DNA of 64,000 nucleotides from Neovahlkampfia damariscottae (Eukaryota; Heterolobosea; Selenaionea; Neovahlkampfiida; Neovahlkampfiidae), in the NCBI GenBank assembly GCA_016618085.1, contig JABLTG010000080.1, positions 1 to 64,000 on the forward strand, read 5' to 3'. Below are positions 62,074-64,000 of the stretch, in pieces. A program made the translations under genes and the position numbers. Within the stretch, counting starts at the first letter, position 1. Each line of letters starts with the position of its first letter. The notes beneath the pieces are model-generated. The model was given only the letters and a program-made list of their open reading frames with translations. It ran no database searches and was not told the origin of the DNA.

Positions 62074-63350
62074 ATGAGCGAAGTTAAAAAAGAAGATGAT
62101 AAAACAGAAGAAAAATTTGTTGTGAGCTATGATGATATGTATGATTCCAAATATCAAGAAGCACAAACAAGTTCTCTAATTTTAGAAATTTTGAAAAACA
62201 TCAGACCTGGTGTTGACCTTTTCAGAATACCTTTACCAGCATGGGTATTAGAAAAAAGATCATTTTTAGAAAAATTGACAGATTTATTTCTTCACCAACA
62301 ACTTATATTGAAGTAAGTTTAAAAAAAATTAAAAAAAAAAAAAAAAGTATTGCTTCAATGAAAGATCCAGAACAAAGATTTTTAACAATGTGCCGTCTTT
62401 ATATGTCAATGTGGAGTAGAATACCAAAGGTTTGTTTTAGTTTTTCTTTTAACTTTTTTTTTTTAAAAAGACTGGTGTAGCTAAGCCTTACAATCCTGTT
62501 TTAGGTGAAGAATTTGAATGTACTTGGAAATATCAAACAAGTCAAAGTGAATTTATAGCTGAACAAGTTTCTCACCATCCACCTATTTCAGCATTTTATT
62601 TTCGTAACAAAAATAAGAATCTACTTGCTTTTGGAAATTTAGAACCACAAGCATCTTTACATCCATTTGGTAATTATGCAGCAACAAGTTTCACAGGAAG
62701 GTTAACTTTTCGTCTTTGTAATTTGGAAGAAGATTATGAATGGGTTTATCCTGCTGTTTACACAAGAGGAGTATTTTATGGTACACTTCTTATGGAAAAT
62801 GCTGGTGAATCAGAAGTTACATGTGCAAAAACTGGTTACAAAGTTCAATTTGATTGGAAAGACAGTAGAAACGTAATTGGTAAAGTTTATAAAAAAGATG
62901 AACATCTTTATACAATTTCAGGTGATTATACAGATTCAGTTCAAATTAAACATCTTGGAAAAAAGGTTTGTTTTTCACAAAAAGACTAATTCAAACTTTT
63001 TAGAAAGTTTTTCCATTTTTAGATGTTAAGAAAATTACGCATTCAAAGAAAACGGTTCCAAGTTGGGATAAAATGTCAGATAAAAATTCAAGAAAAGTTT
63101 GGCATCCAGTTTCTGAATCTATACAAAAATTGGATTATCCAAAAGCGAATGAGATTAAAAATCAAATTGAAGAAGAGGAACGTCAAAATAGAAAAAAAGG
63201 TCTTCAAAAAGATTGGAAACCAAAATACTTCAAAAAGAATGAAAAAGGAAATGGTTATACTTATATTAACTTTGAGTAAGTGAAATTCATAAAAATTAAA
63301 TTTTCCCAAATAGTGATACTGCTGTTGAAATGGAAGAAGTTAAAAAATAA
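62074..63350 (+). CDS. Oxysterol-binding protein-related protein (short, no PH domain)
   Basis: Five exons (introns at about 62,314-62,346, 62,430-62,470, 62,967-63,003 and 63,278-63,313) give about 375 residues. The ATG at 62074 is preferred because the upstream frame has no ATG and passes the ATTGG element. The ORD domain shows SLILEILKNIRPGVDLFRIP, then MKDPEQRFLTMCRLYMSMWS, KPYNPVLGEEFECTW and the family fingerprint EQVSHHPPISAF. Next are NLEPQASLHPFGN, GTLLMENAGESEV and the C-terminal VWHPVSESIQKLDY, RKKGLQKDWKPKYF. It exchanges sterol for PI4P between membranes, as yeast Osh4-6. The acidic tail is short. Confidence 0.95.
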
Positions 63351-63457
63351 ATTATTCACAAAAATTTTTCTTTGTTAAAATCAAATTTGTTGTTGTTCGA
63401 TTTTGATTTGTTAAAATTATCCAATTAGATACATCCTCGTCATAACAAAAAAAAAAC

Positions 63458-64000
63458 ATGAAGTTGTTGGTTGTTTTAATTTTTTCAATAATTTTTGTTG
63501 TCGCTCAAACACAAACTATTTATGATGAAATTGTTATTCAAGATGTACAACGTTCAATTGACGCAACATCTCATGTTGTTCGTCAAAATTCTCGTTTATC
63601 ATTTTTTAACAAAGGAAAAGAAGAACAAAAATTTCTATTTTTGATCTTACCAAAGACCCAATTAAAAGATTTATCTTTTTTAACAGTTTTACAAAATGAC
63701 CAAAAATTAAGAGTGTCTGCAGTGAAGTAAAAAAAAAAAAAAAAAAATTAAACACAATTTTTGAAGAAATGAAAAAGATTTAGAGTATCAATATTATCAA
63801 GTTTATTTGAGAGAAACTTTAAAACCACAAGGTTCAATTAAACTTCAAGTCAAATTAGCTTTAGTCAATCAACTTAAACCATTTCCAAAAGAAATAGCAC
63901 AAAGTGATTCACAAAAAGTTGTTTTTGAAGATTTTATTTTATATTTTTCACTTTATAGAGTTAGTTTACAAACAACTACAGTTTCATTAGGAACAACAAT
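63458..64000 (+). CDS. Ribophorin I / OST1, 5' part (runs off the window)
   Basis: The ATG at 63458 opens a signal peptide (MKLLVVLIFSIIFVVAQTQT), then VIQDVQRSIDATSHVVRQNS, the usual start of ribophorin I (VNENVKRTIDLSTH in animals). An intron after residue ~90 (from 63,728, GTAAAAAAA, to about 63,768) restores the frame: NEKDLEYQYYQVYLRETLKP, VKLALVNQLKPFPKEIAQSD and SQKVVFEDFILYFSLYRVSL, matching the conserved Y-x-V-x-L and Q..VVFE blocks. It is a subunit of the ER oligosaccharyltransferase for N-glycosylation. The gene continues beyond base 64,000, so the membrane anchor is not visible. Confidence 0.88.

Noticed and set aside
1-64000. CRISPR arrays, bacterial operons, insertion sequences
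   Set aside because: Spliced genes, U1 and eukaryotic tRNAs show nuclear DNA. No spaced direct repeats or transposase ORFs were found.

Overview
The window is nuclear DNA of a unicellular eukaryote: AT-rich, densely packed, standard stop codons (TAA, TAG and TGA all end recognisable genes), and many very short GT-AG introns (about 22-45 nt, often starting GTAAAAAA). It carries tRNA-Ser(AGA), tRNA-Glu(TTC) and a complete U1 snRNA. The gene set (helicase-less Dicer, GPCR with RGS tail, RegA-like phosphodiesterase, SHAQKYF-like MYBs, TRAF, Zn2Cys6 factor, BRISC and HAP40 homologues) suggests a free-living amoeboid or amoeboflagellate protist. I cannot place it more exactly; Heterolobosea, Anaeramoebae or Amoebozoa would all be compatible.

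Region 1-3.6 kb is the end of an integrated Polinton-like virus: the C-terminus of a major capsid protein, a penton-like minor capsid protein, an adenain-type cysteine protease, a small ORF and a frameshifted HExxH protein, then a G-poor noncoding strip. A second, decayed copy of the capsid gene lies at 21.5-22.9 kb among other gene debris (19.0-23.1 kb), next to a divergent beta-rich viral-type ORF.

Region 3.6-18.9 kb is host: a Galpha-like protein without P-loop, DENR, a LysM protein, diphthamide synthetase DPH6 (4 exons), an SDR, a C-terminal-only RRP5, a WD40 protein, a large single-pass membrane protein with one frameshift, two tandem Kip/KRP-type CDK inhibitors, a secreted probably GPI-anchored repeat protein, a UBX protein and the U1 snRNA gene. 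Region 23.4-42.3 kb holds a Cys-rich secreted peptide, a secreted lipase, Dicer, FCF1, an ERMP1-like M28 peptidase, a Zn2Cys6 regulator, a GPCR-RGS, a phospholipid scramblase, a HIRAN plus TET/JBP-like dioxygenase, an Abraxas-like MPN protein and a secreted trypsin-fold protease.

Region 42.3-64 kb holds a RING-TRAF protein, a phosphorelay phosphodiesterase that joins receiver, PDE, degenerate receiver and HPt domains in one chain (a RegA-RdeA fusion), ORC6, a NUDT6-like Nudix protein, COPI beta-prime, four tandem MYB paralogues with a TLC membrane protein between them, dolichol kinase, a broken Ras gene, an unknown helical protein divergent from a START protein with only 28 bp between start codons, HAP40, an oxysterol-binding protein, and the start of ribophorin I.

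A recurring ATTGG/CCAAT element lies within about 80 bp (sometimes under 10 bp) upstream of most host start codons and is the clearest shared regulatory signal; I used it to choose between alternative starts.
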